DNA of 64,000 nucleotides from Rhizobium viscosum (GCF_014873945.1 NZ_JADBEC010000002.1:2232001-2296000), one strand, 5' to 3'. Shown: positions 27,559 to 37,600, numbered from the stretch's first letter. Notes: generated by a model not told the origin, from the letters alone. Program-made: numbers and translations.

Positions 27559-27752
27559 GGCTAACCGTCAGACTGTGGGAAAAGTCCGGACAGCGATCCT
27601 GATGCTGGGAAAGGGGGAATCTCCGAGTACAGGACCATGCAGTCAGACCGCCGATATCGCAACGAAAACAAGGCGGAGCGGACTGATGTCGAAACGCCGA
27701 TTCTCGCCGGAAATTTTCTTATATCACATGAATTTTAGAATAGGCGAGGGTT

Positions 27753-28886
27753 TCAGCCGATCATTGAACGAATGATGGCTGCACTTTTTACGGCACCGTC
27801 GAGATCGAGGGAAACGGCCGGACGCGGTGGGGCGGCAAGCGCCCGTTCGACCGCTGTTTTGACATCGTCGAGGGTCAGCCCCTGTTCCGGTAGGATTTCA
27901 GCAAGGCCGAGCGCCTGCAACCGTTCGGCGCGCACGGTCTGTTCCGTTTCACCGGCGGCCACGAAGGGGATGAGGATTGAGCGGCATTGGGTGCGCAGGA
28001 GATCGCCCACCGTATTGTAGCCGGCCTGCGAGATCGAGACTTTGGCGCCGCGCAGGAGCGAGGGGAAATCCTTGCGGAACCGTACCAGCGTGACATTGGC
28101 GGGCGCATCTTCCAACAATGCTGAAAAATCGGCTGCGGGAAGGTTGGGGCCGGCAATCAGCAGCCAGCTGATATCGGCAGGCATGTGTGCGGCCGCGTCG
28201 CGCGCGGCGCGGATTAGTTCCAGCCCGACGGCGCCGCCGCCGGCCGAAGCGATGATGTCGAATGTCTCGGATGGCGCGGGTGCGGGCGACGGAGCAACGA
28301 GACCGGTATAGCGCAGCCGATCGGCGATCTCAGCCGTCAGCGGGAAAGTATCCTCCAGACGCACGAAGTCAGGATCGCCGTGGACGAGCACGGCGTCGAA
28401 ATGGTCCTTGATGAGCTTGACGGTTTCCTCGTCGCGGCCGGGCTTGCGGTTTTCCTGCAGGATGTCGCGCACGGAACTCAAAAGCTTCGGGCGTGGACTG
28501 GCCTTTTCGATCGCCTCGAGCAGCGGCAGCAGTTCGAAGCGCATCTGCCGGCGCCCGAAGGGAAAAGCCTCGATGATGACAACGTCAGGCTTTTCTTCGT
28601 CGAAGGCTCTGAGAAGCAGGTCGCGGCGATTGGAGAGGAATTCCTCGCCGGCTGGCCTCCCATCGGCATCGGCAAGGCCGGTAAAGCCGATATTGCTGGC
28701 GACGACCGGCGGCAATTCGACCGTTCTGACACCCTCGCCCGGAAAGCCCGGTACCGGCAGGCCGCCGGTAACGACCGTTACCTCGAAACCATCCTTCACC
28801 AGTGCATTGGCGATACGGCTCGCACGGGCAATATGGCCGATGCCGAGCAGGTGCTGGACATAGAAGAAGATGCGGGGAGCCGTCAT
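27753..28886 (-). CDS. Glycosyltransferase, GT28/MurG-like
   Basis: A 377-residue GT-B fold enzyme. The N-terminal YVQHLLGIGHIARASRIANAL has the G-x-GH motif of MurG-like and UGT-like transferases. The C-terminal SISQAGYNTVGDLLRTQCRSILIPF and ETEQTVRAERL form the nucleotide-sugar donor site. The acceptor and sugar are unknown. Its ATGA start overlaps the stop of the GT4 gene, so translation is coupled. It is homologous to the first glycosyltransferase of the same operon (30142-31350), probably through duplication. Confidence 0.85.
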   Translation of the reverse strand: MTAPRIFFYVQHLLGIGHIARASRIANALVKDGFEVTVVTGGLPVPGFPGEGVRTVELPPVVASNIGFTGLADADGRPAGEEFLSNRRDLLLRAFDEEKPDVVIIEAFPFGRRQMRFELLPLLEAIEKASPRPKLLSSVRDILQENRKPGRDEETVKLIKDHFDAVLVHGDPDFVRLEDTFPLTAEIADRLRYTGLVAPSPAPAPSETFDIIASAGGGAVGLELIRAARDAAAHMPADISWLLIAGPNLPAADFSALLEDAPANVTLVRFRKDFPSLLRGAKVSISQAGYNTVGDLLRTQCRSILIPFVAAGETEQTVRAERLQALGLAEILPEQGLTLDDVKTAVERALAAPPRPAVSLDLDGAVKSAAIIRSMIG

Positions 28887-30190
28887 GAGGCCTTCTGCCA
28901 TTCGGCCTCGAACAGGCCGCTCAACTGCCGGATGCTGGAGTGATAATCGAAATGGTCGCGCACGCGCTCCTCGGCCGCGTCGCCCAGCCGTTTGCGCAGA
29001 CCGGGGTCGCGGATCGCCGCCTCAAGTGCTTTTGCAAGAGCTGCCGGATCTTCAGGCGGCACGACCAGACCATTCTCACCGTTGCTCAACAATTCCGGTA
29101 CACCTGAGACATTGGTGGAAAGGCAGACGAGCCGCTGACTGGAGGCTTCAACCAACACATTGGGCAGTCCGTCACGGTCGCCATTGGCGGCGATGCGGCA
29201 GGCAAGCGCGAAGAGATCGGCGCGGCGATAATGCTCAAGCACATCTTCCTGCGCCAGCGCGCCTTTCCAGGTGATGCGCTCGGCAAGGCCGAGTTCAGCC
29301 GCAAGTTTCTTCAGCTTCGAAAGCTCTTCGCCGCCGCCGATATGGTCCATCCGCCAATTCAGTTCTTTCGGCAGCAGGGCAAGGGCGCGCAGCAGTACGT
29401 CATAACCCTTCTTTTCCACTGCGCGGCCGACGCTGAGGATGAAGGCGGGATCGGCGGGATCGCTGCCGTCGCGGTTCGAGCGTTCACCGGCGAAATGGTC
29501 GAAGCGGGCAAGGTCGAGGCCGTGATAGCTCAGATGTACCGCATCTTTGCGGCCGGTCAGCGCTTTCATATGCTCGTAGCCGCTGCGTGTGCAGGTCACG
29601 GCCCAGCGGGCGCTTCCGAGCTTCTGGCCGAGGTCCCAGTCGGGCGAGGTCCAGATATCCTTGGCATGGGCCGAGCAGGTCCAGGGCGTGCCGGTCAGAA
29701 TGCTCGCATATTCCGTCACCGAAGCCGGCGTGTGGATGAAATGAGCATGCAGCCATTCGCCGTTGTCAGGCCATTCGCGCGCCAGCACCAAGGCCTGTCC
29801 GAGCCGGCGGAAACGGTTGCGGGAGATATCGCGCGGCAGATCGGCGAAGAAACGCTTCATCAGCGCCCCGAAGCCAGGTTTCGAAAAGCCGGCGAAAAGG
29901 CCTTTCAGCACACGGATCGGCTCTTCGTGCAGATATTCCGGCAGGTAGACGACGCGCGCCTTGATCTCGTCATGCACGGGATGGCGCTTCTTGTCGGTCG
30001 GGCGGCGCATGGAAATCAGCGTCAGGTCGAAGCCGGCCTTTTCGAGGCCGAGCAATTCCTGGGCGATGAAGGTTTCCGAAAGGCGGGGGTAGCCTTTCAG
30101 CACAACGAGAATCTTGCGGCGTGGCGGCAAAGGATGGCTCTTTATTCTGCGCCGACGACGGAAAGGTGGCGCCCACGGCCGTCCAGCCAT
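28883..30190 (-). CDS. Glycosyltransferase family 4
   Basis: A 435-residue retaining GT-B transferase. The acceptor-side segment YPRLSETFIAQELLGLEKAG is typical of GT4 enzymes of exopolysaccharide pathways. The donor site shows ILSVGRAVEKKGYDVLLRAL, the middle GALAQEDVLEHYRRADLFA, and EASSQRLVCLSTNVSGVPELL with GENGLVVPPEDP. It would add a sugar to a surface polysaccharide or glycolipid. The start at 30190 overlaps the previous gene by 49 bp; an internal start near KILVVLKGYP is possible. Confidence 0.9.
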   Translation of the reverse strand: MAGRPWAPPFRRRRRIKSHPLPPRRKILVVLKGYPRLSETFIAQELLGLEKAGFDLTLISMRRPTDKKRHPVHDEIKARVVYLPEYLHEEPIRVLKGLFAGFSKPGFGALMKRFFADLPRDISRNRFRRLGQALVLAREWPDNGEWLHAHFIHTPASVTEYASILTGTPWTCSAHAKDIWTSPDWDLGQKLGSARWAVTCTRSGYEHMKALTGRKDAVHLSYHGLDLARFDHFAGERSNRDGSDPADPAFILSVGRAVEKKGYDVLLRALALLPKELNWRMDHIGGGEELSKLKKLAAELGLAERITWKGALAQEDVLEHYRRADLFALACRIAANGDRDGLPNVLVEASSQRLVCLSTNVSGVPELLSNGENGLVVPPEDPAALAKALEAAIRDPGLRKRLGDAAEERVRDHFDYHSSIRQLSGLFEAEWQKAS

Positions 30191-31350
30191 CCGCCAACGG
30201 TGCGGGAGATATGATCCAACCCTTCAAGATGCATGTTGCAGCCGCTCTTGGACGGCGGAAGCCGTGAGGGCAGGCGCTTCAGTGTCTCCGCCATGACGGA
30301 GGGGTCGGCCGACTGTTCAGGCAGCAGCATGTCGATGAGACCGAGTTCGCTGGCGCGGCGGGCACGCAGAAGCTGCTCCTCGCGCGGGGCGACGCGCGGC
30401 ACGATGAGCGCCGGCTTGTCAAAGGAGAGGATCTCGCAATAGGTGTTGTAGCCACCCATGGCGACGACGGCGGTCGCGCCGTCGATCAGCTCTTCCATGT
30501 GATTGTCGAACTCGATTACCTCGATATAGGGGATCTTCTCCCCTTTTTTGACCAGTTTTGCACGTTCGGCTGCCGGCATGTAGGGGCCGAGCACGACAAG
30601 TGCCTTCAGGGTCAGCGTCTCGTCAGCCTCATAGGCATTCATGACGTCGTGAACGAGATCGGAGCCATCGCCACCGCCGCCTGTCGTCACCAGGATATAG
30701 TCGTCCTCGCGGGCGTTCAGCGAGTTCTTGCCCTTGGAGACGCTACGCTGCAGGAAGCCGACGAAATCCATCTTGCGGCGAACCCCCGGGGGCACGTCGA
30801 GGCCAACAAGCGGATCGTAGAAATCCGGCGGCCCATAGACCCAGATGCTGTCGTAATACTGGTCGATCTTCTGCATGACGCTGTTCCTCTTCCACTCGGC
30901 TTCAAGCAGATGCGGCGCGTCCATGATCTCGCGCAGGCCGAGCACCAGAGTGGTGCCGCGCGCTTTCAGATAGGCAAGCGTTTCCTCAATCTCGCCCTTC
31001 AGGCCCATCGGCTCCTTATCGACGATGAAGATATCGGGCTGGAAGGTCTCGGCGGTGTGACGAATGCTCGATTCGCGCATCTTCAGCGTGTCCTGAAGAT
31101 CGATATGGCTGGCGAGCGAGGTATATTCACCGTTGCGAAGCTTGATGACGCTCGGGATCTTCACGAAATCGACTCGGGCGCGGTAATCGAAGGCGCCGGC
31201 AATCGTCGCGCCCGAGATGATCAGGATGTTCAGGCCGCGATAATCCTCGACGAGGGCATGGGCAATCGTGCGGCAACGGCGCAAGTGGCCGAGGCCGAAT
31301 GTGTCGTGGCTGTACATGAGGATGCGTGCATCTTCGAGGCGTCTGGCCAT
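30142..31350 (-). CDS. Glycosyltransferase, GT28/MurG-like
   Basis: About 402 residues. ILMYSHDTFGLGHLRRCRTIAHAL carries the same GLGH motif as the transferase at 27753, and VVAMGGYNTYCEILSFDKPALIVPR is the donor-binding segment. A glycine run TTGGGGDGSDLV marks the start of the C-terminal Rossmann domain. The ATG at 31350 has AGAGGG seven bases upstream; an ATG at 31377 is an alternative. It is the first of three glycosyltransferase genes, 95 bp after the peptide-importer permease on the same strand, so it may be read through from that operon. Confidence 0.85.
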   Translation of the reverse strand: MARRLEDARILMYSHDTFGLGHLRRCRTIAHALVEDYRGLNILIISGATIAGAFDYRARVDFVKIPSVIKLRNGEYTSLASHIDLQDTLKMRESSIRHTAETFQPDIFIVDKEPMGLKGEIEETLAYLKARGTTLVLGLREIMDAPHLLEAEWKRNSVMQKIDQYYDSIWVYGPPDFYDPLVGLDVPPGVRRKMDFVGFLQRSVSKGKNSLNAREDDYILVTTGGGGDGSDLVHDVMNAYEADETLTLKALVVLGPYMPAAERAKLVKKGEKIPYIEVIEFDNHMEELIDGATAVVAMGGYNTYCEILSFDKPALIVPRVAPREEQLLRARRASELGLIDMLLPEQSADPSVMAETLKRLPSRLPPSKSGCNMHLEGLDHISRTVGGWLDGRGRHLSVVGAE

Positions 31351-31445
31351 GGTTGTGCCCTCTGGGGTGGACGACATACTTCTACCACCCCCGTAAATCG
31401 GAGGCCACGAGGCGGCGGGCGCGAAGCACCCCGCCGAACTCGACG

Positions 31446-32621
31446 CTATTTGTAGGGATCTGCCGCATCGCGCAAGCCATCTCCCAGAAAATTGAACGCC
31501 AAAATCACCAGCACCACCGGAACGATCGGGAACAGCAGCCACGGGTAGAAAGCGATGACGCTGACGCTCTTGGCCTCCGTCAGCAGGATGCCCCAACTGG
31601 TGATGGGCGGCCGCAGGCCGAGGCCGAGGAAGGAAAGCGCCGTCTCACCGAGGATCATGCCCGGGATGGAAATGGTGGCGGATGCGATAAGATGCGACAT
31701 GAAACCGGGCACGAGATGCCGGCCGATGACACGTGGGGTGCTGGCGCCCATGAGCTGGGCTGCCTGGACATAATCTTCCTCACGCAGCGCCAGAAGCTTG
31801 GAGCGCACGGCGCGGGCGAGGCCTGTCCAGTCGATGATGCCGAGAATGACGGTGATGCCGAAATAGATGACGATCGGACTCCACGTCACCGGCATGATGG
31901 CGGCAAGCGCCATCCAGAGCGGCAGCGAGGGCAGTGATTGCAGCACTTCGATCAGTCGCTGCACGATGAGGTCGAAGATTCCGCCCCAATAACCGGCAAG
32001 ACCGCCGATGACGATGCCGAGCACAAAGCTGATGGAAATACCGATCAGCCCGATGGTGAGCGAGATGCGCGCGCCGTAAAGAATGCGCGAAAGCACGTCA
32101 CGGCCAAGGCGGTCGGTGCCGAGCAGGAACATCTGCCCGCCGATTGCCGGACAAACGAGATGATAATTGGAGGCGACAAGTCCCCAGAACTTGTAGCCAT
32201 CGCCACGGCAGAAGAAGCGGATCGGCTGGATGTCGTTCTGGTTGTCGGTATAGAGACGATGCAGAGTGTCGATATCGAGCGTCATCTGCCGGCCATAGAC
32301 GAAGGGACCGACGAAATTGCCCTGGCTGTCGAAGAGACGGACGCGCTGTGGCGGCGAATGGATAAAGTCGACGTTGCGGGTATGCAGCCCGTAAGGCGCC
32401 AGAAACTCGACGAACAGGATCATCAGGTAGACGGCGGCAAGGAAAATGCCGGATGCAAGCGCCAGCTTGTGGCGCTTGAACTTCCACCACATGAGCTGCT
32501 TCTGCGAGGCAAGGTGGATACGCGACTGCGCAGACGTCATCGTCTCCGTTGCGATCGGATCGAACGGGGCGGTCGAAACATAATGCGGCAGCGGCGCACC
32601 GGGTGCGGGTAGGGGCGACAT
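31446..32621 (-). CDS. ABC transporter permease, OppC/DppC family
   Basis: A 391-residue inner-membrane permease. An N-terminal helix (ALASGIFLAAVYLMILFVEF) is followed by a periplasmic stretch of about 110 residues, then five helices and the EAA loop around AAQLMGASTPRVIGRHLVPG, which docks with the ATPase. The long periplasmic loop is like YejE-type OppC homologues. The start overlaps the upstream permease stop (TAATG). Confidence 0.9.
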   Translation of the reverse strand: MSPLPAPGAPLPHYVSTAPFDPIATETMTSAQSRIHLASQKQLMWWKFKRHKLALASGIFLAAVYLMILFVEFLAPYGLHTRNVDFIHSPPQRVRLFDSQGNFVGPFVYGRQMTLDIDTLHRLYTDNQNDIQPIRFFCRGDGYKFWGLVASNYHLVCPAIGGQMFLLGTDRLGRDVLSRILYGARISLTIGLIGISISFVLGIVIGGLAGYWGGIFDLIVQRLIEVLQSLPSLPLWMALAAIMPVTWSPIVIYFGITVILGIIDWTGLARAVRSKLLALREEDYVQAAQLMGASTPRVIGRHLVPGFMSHLIASATISIPGMILGETALSFLGLGLRPPITSWGILLTEAKSVSVIAFYPWLLFPIVPVVLVILAFNFLGDGLRDAADPYK

Positions 32622-33619
32622 TATTTGGTGCTCCTGCCTTGCAGACGGATGCGGGGATCGAGGAAGCCGAGCGCGATATCGGAGATCAGCACGCCGATGA
32701 CGTTCAGGAAAGCGAGGAACATCAGGAACGAACCGGCAAGGTACATGTCCTGGCTCTGCAGCGCCTTGATCAGCATCGGCCCTGTTGTTTCCAAGGACAG
32801 CACGATGGCGACGATCTCTGCGCCCGAAATAATCGACGGCAGGATCGAGCCGATATCGGCGACGAAGAAGTTGAGCGCCATGCGCAGTGGATATTTGACC
32901 AGCGCGCGCACCGGATGCAGTCCCTTGGCGCGTGCCGTCGTCACATATTGCTTCTGCATCTCGTCGAGCAGGTTGGCGCGCAGGCGGCGGATCATGCCGG
33001 CGGTGCCCGCCGTGCCGACGATGATGACCGGGATCCAGAGATGCGCGAGGATGGACTGCGCCTTAGCCCAGCTCATCGGCTCGTTCAGAAATTGCTGGTC
33101 CATCAGATGGCCGATGGAAAGCCCGAACCAGACATTGGCGAAATACATCAGGATCAGCGCCAGCATGAAGTTGGGGATGGCGATGCCGAGCAGGCCGAGG
33201 AAGGTCAGGCCGTAATCGCCCCAGCTATATTGATGGGTTGCCGAATAGATGCCGATCGGGAAGGCGATCAGCCAGGTGAGAAGGATGGTCGTGAAGGAGA
33301 CGAGGATCGTCAGCCACAATCGGTCGCCAACGACGTCGGAAACCGGCAGCTGATATTCGAAGGAATAGCCGAAATCGCCATGCAGCATGCCCCCGACCCA
33401 GAAGAAGTAGCGCACGATCTCCGGTTGGTCGAAGCCGTATTGATGGCGCAGCTCCTCGATTTCCTGCAGGTTTGCAGTCTCGCCCTGGGCACGCAGTTCG
33501 GCGATCTGGCTTTCGAAGAAGTCACCCGGCGGCAGTTCGATGATGACGAAGACCAGTGCCGATATCACGAGCAGGGTCGGCACCATGGCGGCGATACGCC
33601 AGAGGATATAGCGGATCAT
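32621..33619 (-). CDS. ABC transporter permease, OppB/DppB family
   Basis: A 332-residue six-helix permease that starts with MIRYILWRIAAMVPTLLVIS, the characteristic OppB N-terminus. An ATPase-docking loop lies at TARAKGLHPVRALVKYPLR. It lies three bases after the binding-protein gene and overlaps the OppC partner. Together they form the channel of an oligopeptide-type importer. Confidence 0.92.
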   Translation of the reverse strand: MIRYILWRIAAMVPTLLVISALVFVIIELPPGDFFESQIAELRAQGETANLQEIEELRHQYGFDQPEIVRYFFWVGGMLHGDFGYSFEYQLPVSDVVGDRLWLTILVSFTTILLTWLIAFPIGIYSATHQYSWGDYGLTFLGLLGIAIPNFMLALILMYFANVWFGLSIGHLMDQQFLNEPMSWAKAQSILAHLWIPVIIVGTAGTAGMIRRLRANLLDEMQKQYVTTARAKGLHPVRALVKYPLRMALNFFVADIGSILPSIISGAEIVAIVLSLETTGPMLIKALQSQDMYLAGSFLMFLAFLNVIGVLISDIALGFLDPRIRLQGRSTK

Positions 33620-33622
33620 CGC

Positions 33623-35527
33623 TCAGGCCTCCTTGAACCAGAAGGTGTCCGGCAGGTAGACGCCGAGGAAGGAGGTTGGATCGAAGCCGTAGAGCGCGTG
33701 CTCCGGCACGTTCTGCATCTTGGCGGATCTGAGGATCGGCTGCAGCGTGCTGTTGATGAGGCCGATCGAAAAGACCTGCTGGGTATAGAGGGACAGCATC
33801 TTGTGCCAGATAACCTCGCGCTCTTCCGTCGTAGCACTTGCGCCCCATTGGTTCAGGAGATCGACAAGCTCGGCCGCCTCCGGCAGATCTGGCGCCTTGC
33901 CTTCCTGACCGGCCGAAAGATAGTACATGCCCCAGAGCGGCCATTGAAGCTGGTCATCCAGCGTAGGGGCTAGTCCATAGGGAGACATGTCGGCGGTCGG
34001 CACGCCGTTATCCAGCCCGTACCAGATCGACATCATGATCGAGCCGCTCATGGCGCGATTGCGGAAGACGTCGCGCTGCGAGGTGCGGGTGAAGAGCGCC
34101 AGACCGATATTGGCCCAGTGATCGTGCACGAGTTCCAGAACGTCCGTGTCGAGATTGCTCTCGCCGGCTGTCTCGACGGTGATCTCGGCGCGGCGTCCAT
34201 CAGGCAGCAGGCGGATGCCATCGCTGTCGCGCTTGTCGAGGCCGAGTTCGTCGAGCAGCTTGTTGGCCGTCTCAGGGTCGAAATTCACATAGGCGTCGGC
34301 ATATTCCTGCTTGAAGAGCGGGCTCTCGGGCAGCACCGTATCGGCACTCGCCTTGCCGAGGCCGTAGAAGGCCACCATGTTGATCTCATGCCGGTTGATC
34401 GCCAGCGACAAGGCTCGGCGGAAGCGCACGTCGCGAAAGAGCGTGCGCCAGGCTTCGTCGGCGACATTGAGGTTCGGCAACAATGTGATGCGCGAGCCGC
34501 GGGCCATCTTCCAGAGATTTACCTTCACCGGGAAGCGCTTTTCAGCCTCCTTCAGGAAGGTGTAGTCGTTGAAGTCGATGCCGGTCGCCTGCAGGTCGGA
34601 TTCGCCCGCACCCGCCTTGGCAGCGATGATCGAGGAGGACGAGACGTTGAGGATGAAGCGGTCGAGATAGGGCAGCTGCATGCCGTTCTCGTCCACGCGG
34701 TGGAAGAACGGATTGCGCTCGAAGACGAACTGATCGGCCGGCGGGGCCGTGCGGTTTTTCCAGGGATCGAGCGTCGGCAGATCGGGATTGTTGGGCCGGG
34801 AAGCGAGGGCCATCTTGATGTGCAGATCGGCCCACTTCTTGGCTCGGTTCTTTTTCATCAGCTCTTCAAGCTTGGCCTTGTCCTGAAAGCCTTTGTGGAA
34901 CTGTTTCAGGTAATGCCCTGGGCCATAGATAACGAGCGGCAGAGGTCCGGCAAGCGCCGACAGGAAAACCGGGTTGGGCTTGTCCCAGCTGTAGCGCACA
35001 GTCAGCTCGTCGAGCACTTCGAAGCGTGGCAGGGAGCCGTGCGGACGCAGTTCCAGCGCACCGCCGCCGGGCGTCAGTTCCTTGTTGAGGATGACTTCTT
35101 CCCACCAGTAGCGGAAGGCTTCGGCCGTGAAGGGATGCCCGTCAGACCACCTGTGTCCGTCGCGCAGGTAAAAGGTAAAGACCGTGTCATTCTCCGAGGT
35201 GAAGTCCCGCAGGATATCGGGTTGGAACTGCAGGTTCGTGTCGTAGCCGACCAGCCGCGAATAGCCGTAGACCGTCATGTAGCGGATATCGCGCACACCG
35301 CCGATGATGGTGCGCACAGTGCCGCCATAGGTGCCGGGCACGCGGCCCATGTCCTTGAGATTGACGATACGCGGCTCGGTCGGAATGCGCTCGGCCATTG
35401 GCGGCAGACTGCCGTCAGCGACCCTGGCCTTCAAAATTTCCGGCTCGGCGAGCTGCTGGGCCTGCAGTACCGATGGCGCGATGACCGAGCCGATCAGGCC
35501 GCCGAGAAAGATACGGCGCGTCACCAT
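33623..35527 (-). CDS. ABC transporter substrate-binding protein, peptide/opine family 5
   Basis: A 634-residue periplasmic protein with a Tat-like signal (MVTRRIFLGGLIGSVIAPSV). The family 5 signature region appears as DFTSENDTVFTFYLRDGHRWSDGHPFTAEAFRYWW, and later VRFRRALSLAINRHEIN. It is longer than DppA or OppA (about 530), in the size range of binding proteins for larger or modified peptides, opines or sugars. The ligand is unknown. Its start overlaps the ATPase stop by one base. Confidence 0.9.
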   Translation of the reverse strand: MVTRRIFLGGLIGSVIAPSVLQAQQLAEPEILKARVADGSLPPMAERIPTEPRIVNLKDMGRVPGTYGGTVRTIIGGVRDIRYMTVYGYSRLVGYDTNLQFQPDILRDFTSENDTVFTFYLRDGHRWSDGHPFTAEAFRYWWEEVILNKELTPGGGALELRPHGSLPRFEVLDELTVRYSWDKPNPVFLSALAGPLPLVIYGPGHYLKQFHKGFQDKAKLEELMKKNRAKKWADLHIKMALASRPNNPDLPTLDPWKNRTAPPADQFVFERNPFFHRVDENGMQLPYLDRFILNVSSSSIIAAKAGAGESDLQATGIDFNDYTFLKEAEKRFPVKVNLWKMARGSRITLLPNLNVADEAWRTLFRDVRFRRALSLAINRHEINMVAFYGLGKASADTVLPESPLFKQEYADAYVNFDPETANKLLDELGLDKRDSDGIRLLPDGRRAEITVETAGESNLDTDVLELVHDHWANIGLALFTRTSQRDVFRNRAMSGSIMMSIWYGLDNGVPTADMSPYGLAPTLDDQLQWPLWGMYYLSAGQEGKAPDLPEAAELVDLLNQWGASATTEEREVIWHKMLSLYTQQVFSIGLINSTLQPILRSAKMQNVPEHALYGFDPTSFLGVYLPDTFWFKEA

Positions 35528-37416
35528 CAGACCAGCTCCTTCGCATCGGCGCCCTTGCGGGCGCGCACCAGATGGCCGCCGCCGAGATCGGCATAAGCGA
35601 GTTCGGAAGCGTCATCGTGGTCCGCGCGGAAGACCGGCCCCCAGTTTTGCTTGTCGGCCGCGCCGTTTTCCTGCAGCGCCTTGAAGTCGAGCGGCCTGTC
35701 GAGATCCGGGAAAGGAACGGCGGCAAGCAATGACTTCGTATAGGGGTGAACCGGATTGCGCAGAATGATCTCACGTGGGGCGATCTCGACGATACGGCCC
35801 TTGCACATGACGGCGATGCGGTCTGCCATGTAGTCGACGACTGCGAGATTGTGCGAGATGAACAGATAGGTAAGTCCGAGTTCTTTCTGCAGGTCCTTCA
35901 GAAGGTTAAGGATCTGCGCCTGCACAGACACGTCGAGCGCCGAGACCGGTTCGTCGAGGATGATAAGCTTGGGGCCAAGAGCGAGTGCGCGGGCTATCCC
36001 GATGCGCTGGCGCTGGCCGCCGGAGAAACTGTGCGGATAGCGGTTGAGATAGCGTCGGTCGAGGCCGATCGCGCCCATCAGCGCCTCGACCTTCTGCTTG
36101 CGCTCGGCGCTGTTGCCACGATCGTGGATTTCGAGCGGCTCGCTGAGGATGTTGCGTACCGTCATGCGCGGCGAAAGCGAAGAAACCGGGTCCTGAAACA
36201 CCATCTGGATCTTGGTGCGCAGGTCCTGCAGTTCCGAACCTTTGACGGAGAGGACGTCGATGACATCCTTGCCATCGTTGAAGACGACCGCGCCGCTATC
36301 AGGCGTGACTGCGCGCATCAGAATCTTGCTGACGGTCGTTTTGCCGCAGCCGGATTCACCGACGAGCCCCAGACATTCGCCGCGGCGGATATCGAAGCTG
36401 ACATCATCAACAGCGCGCACGACGGTGGCTTCCTGGCCACCGAAGAAGCTACGTTTGCGTGTCTTGAAGGTCTTGGAAAGGTTGGCGACGGAAAGGAGCA
36501 CACCGGGCGCTTCCTTTTCGGCCGGCTTCTTCTTGCCGATCAGCGATTCCAGATTGACCGGAACCTCTCGCAGCGCTTTCAGTCGCTCGCCCGGCTTCAT
36601 GTCGAAATGCGGAACCGCGGCCATCAGGGCCTTAAGATAGGGATGCTGCGGATTGCGGAAGATTGCCTCGACCGGGCCGGCTTCCATGATCTCGCCGTGA
36701 TAGATCACCACCACTTCATCGGCCATATTGGCGACAACCCCGAGATCGTGGGTGATGAGCAGCATGGCCATGCCGAGCTTGGCCTGCAAGTCGCGCAGCA
36801 GTTCGAGGATCTGAGCCTGGATCGTCACGTCGAGCGCGGTGGTCGGCTCGTCGGCAATCAGGAGCGCCGGCCTGCAGATCAGCGCCATGGCAATCATGGC
36901 GCGCTGACGCATGCCGCCTGAAAGCTCGAACGGATACATATCGTAGGTGCGTTTCGGATTGGAAAAGCCGACGAGGCCAAGCATTTCCTCAGTGCGCTCG
37001 CGCGCTTCCTTCTTGTCGGCATCCGTGTGGATCAGCAAAACCTCGCTGATCTGATTGCCGACCGTGTGGAGCGGTGAGAGCGATGTCATCGGCTCCTGGA
37101 AGATGGTCGCCATGCGGCGGCCACGCAGGTCGCGCATTTCGGCGCTGTCGCGCGACAGGGAGAGAATATCGGTCGCCTTGCCATCCAGCGGGTCGGTAAA
37201 CAGGATACGGCCACTCGCATTGGCGGGTGACGGCAGGATGCCCATGATCGACTGGCTGATGACAGATTTGCCGGAGCCACTTTCGCCGACGAGGGCAGTC
37301 ACTTTCCCCGGCAGGATGCGGAGATTGGCTTCCTTTACGACACGCAGCCGGTCGCCGAAAACGGAGAAGGCGACATCCAGATTCTCAATACGCAACAGAT
37401 CGGCTGCAGACGCCAT
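35527..37416 (-). CDS. ABC transporter ATPase, fused DppD-DppF type
   Basis: A 629-residue protein with two complete ATPase domains in tandem, corresponding to OppD and OppF fused. The first has Walker A GESGSGKSV, signature LSGGM and Walker B LLIADEPTTALD. The second has GESGCGKTT, signature SGGQRQRIGIARAL and LIILDEPVSALD. Both carry the peptide-importer C-terminal segment (NPQHPYLKALMAAVP and NPVHPYTKSLLAAVP). It is the first gene of the operon, so the promoter should lie in 37417-37600. Confidence 0.94.
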   Translation of the reverse strand: MASAADLLRIENLDVAFSVFGDRLRVVKEANLRILPGKVTALVGESGSGKSVISQSIMGILPSPANASGRILFTDPLDGKATDILSLSRDSAEMRDLRGRRMATIFQEPMTSLSPLHTVGNQISEVLLIHTDADKKEARERTEEMLGLVGFSNPKRTYDMYPFELSGGMRQRAMIAMALICRPALLIADEPTTALDVTIQAQILELLRDLQAKLGMAMLLITHDLGVVANMADEVVVIYHGEIMEAGPVEAIFRNPQHPYLKALMAAVPHFDMKPGERLKALREVPVNLESLIGKKKPAEKEAPGVLLSVANLSKTFKTRKRSFFGGQEATVVRAVDDVSFDIRRGECLGLVGESGCGKTTVSKILMRAVTPDSGAVVFNDGKDVIDVLSVKGSELQDLRTKIQMVFQDPVSSLSPRMTVRNILSEPLEIHDRGNSAERKQKVEALMGAIGLDRRYLNRYPHSFSGGQRQRIGIARALALGPKLIILDEPVSALDVSVQAQILNLLKDLQKELGLTYLFISHNLAVVDYMADRIAVMCKGRIVEIAPREIILRNPVHPYTKSLLAAVPFPDLDRPLDFKALQENGAADKQNWGPVFRADHDDASELAYADLGGGHLVRARKGADAKELV

Positions 37417-37518
37417 ACCAATGAAATTCCCCAGTCCTTATGTGTTCCCGTTAAGGCACACTATCGTACCGTAAACGGGGTGTCCAGTTGATGACAGGCA
37501 TGGGAAAAAGCAGCACAT

Positions 37519-37540
37519 GGCGCCTGTTTTACAAGGCGCC
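37519..37540. terminator. Hairpin downstream of the adenylate cyclase gene
   Basis: GGCGCCT (37519-37525) and AGGCGCC (37534-37540) form a 7-bp GC-rich stem with an 8-base loop, 60 bp past the stop of the minus-strand cyclase gene. A TTTTT run occurs about 11 bases beyond the stem on that strand, so termination is plausible but not ideal. Confidence 0.4.
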
Positions 37541-37600
37541 TGATGCGAGGGTTCTCATATGCGGCGCAGCGGCTAAAGCGGCTGCAATGTTCGCGCGTAA

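Noticed and set aside
25006..27564. An 852-codon plus-strand frame opposite the pseudo-ABC gene
   Set aside because: The length is striking, but its sequence is low-complexity Asp/Arg/Glu-rich without any domain. The minus strand has helices, ABC landmarks and conserved order. I considered whether the plus strand was the real gene because the ABC motifs are broken, and rejected that.
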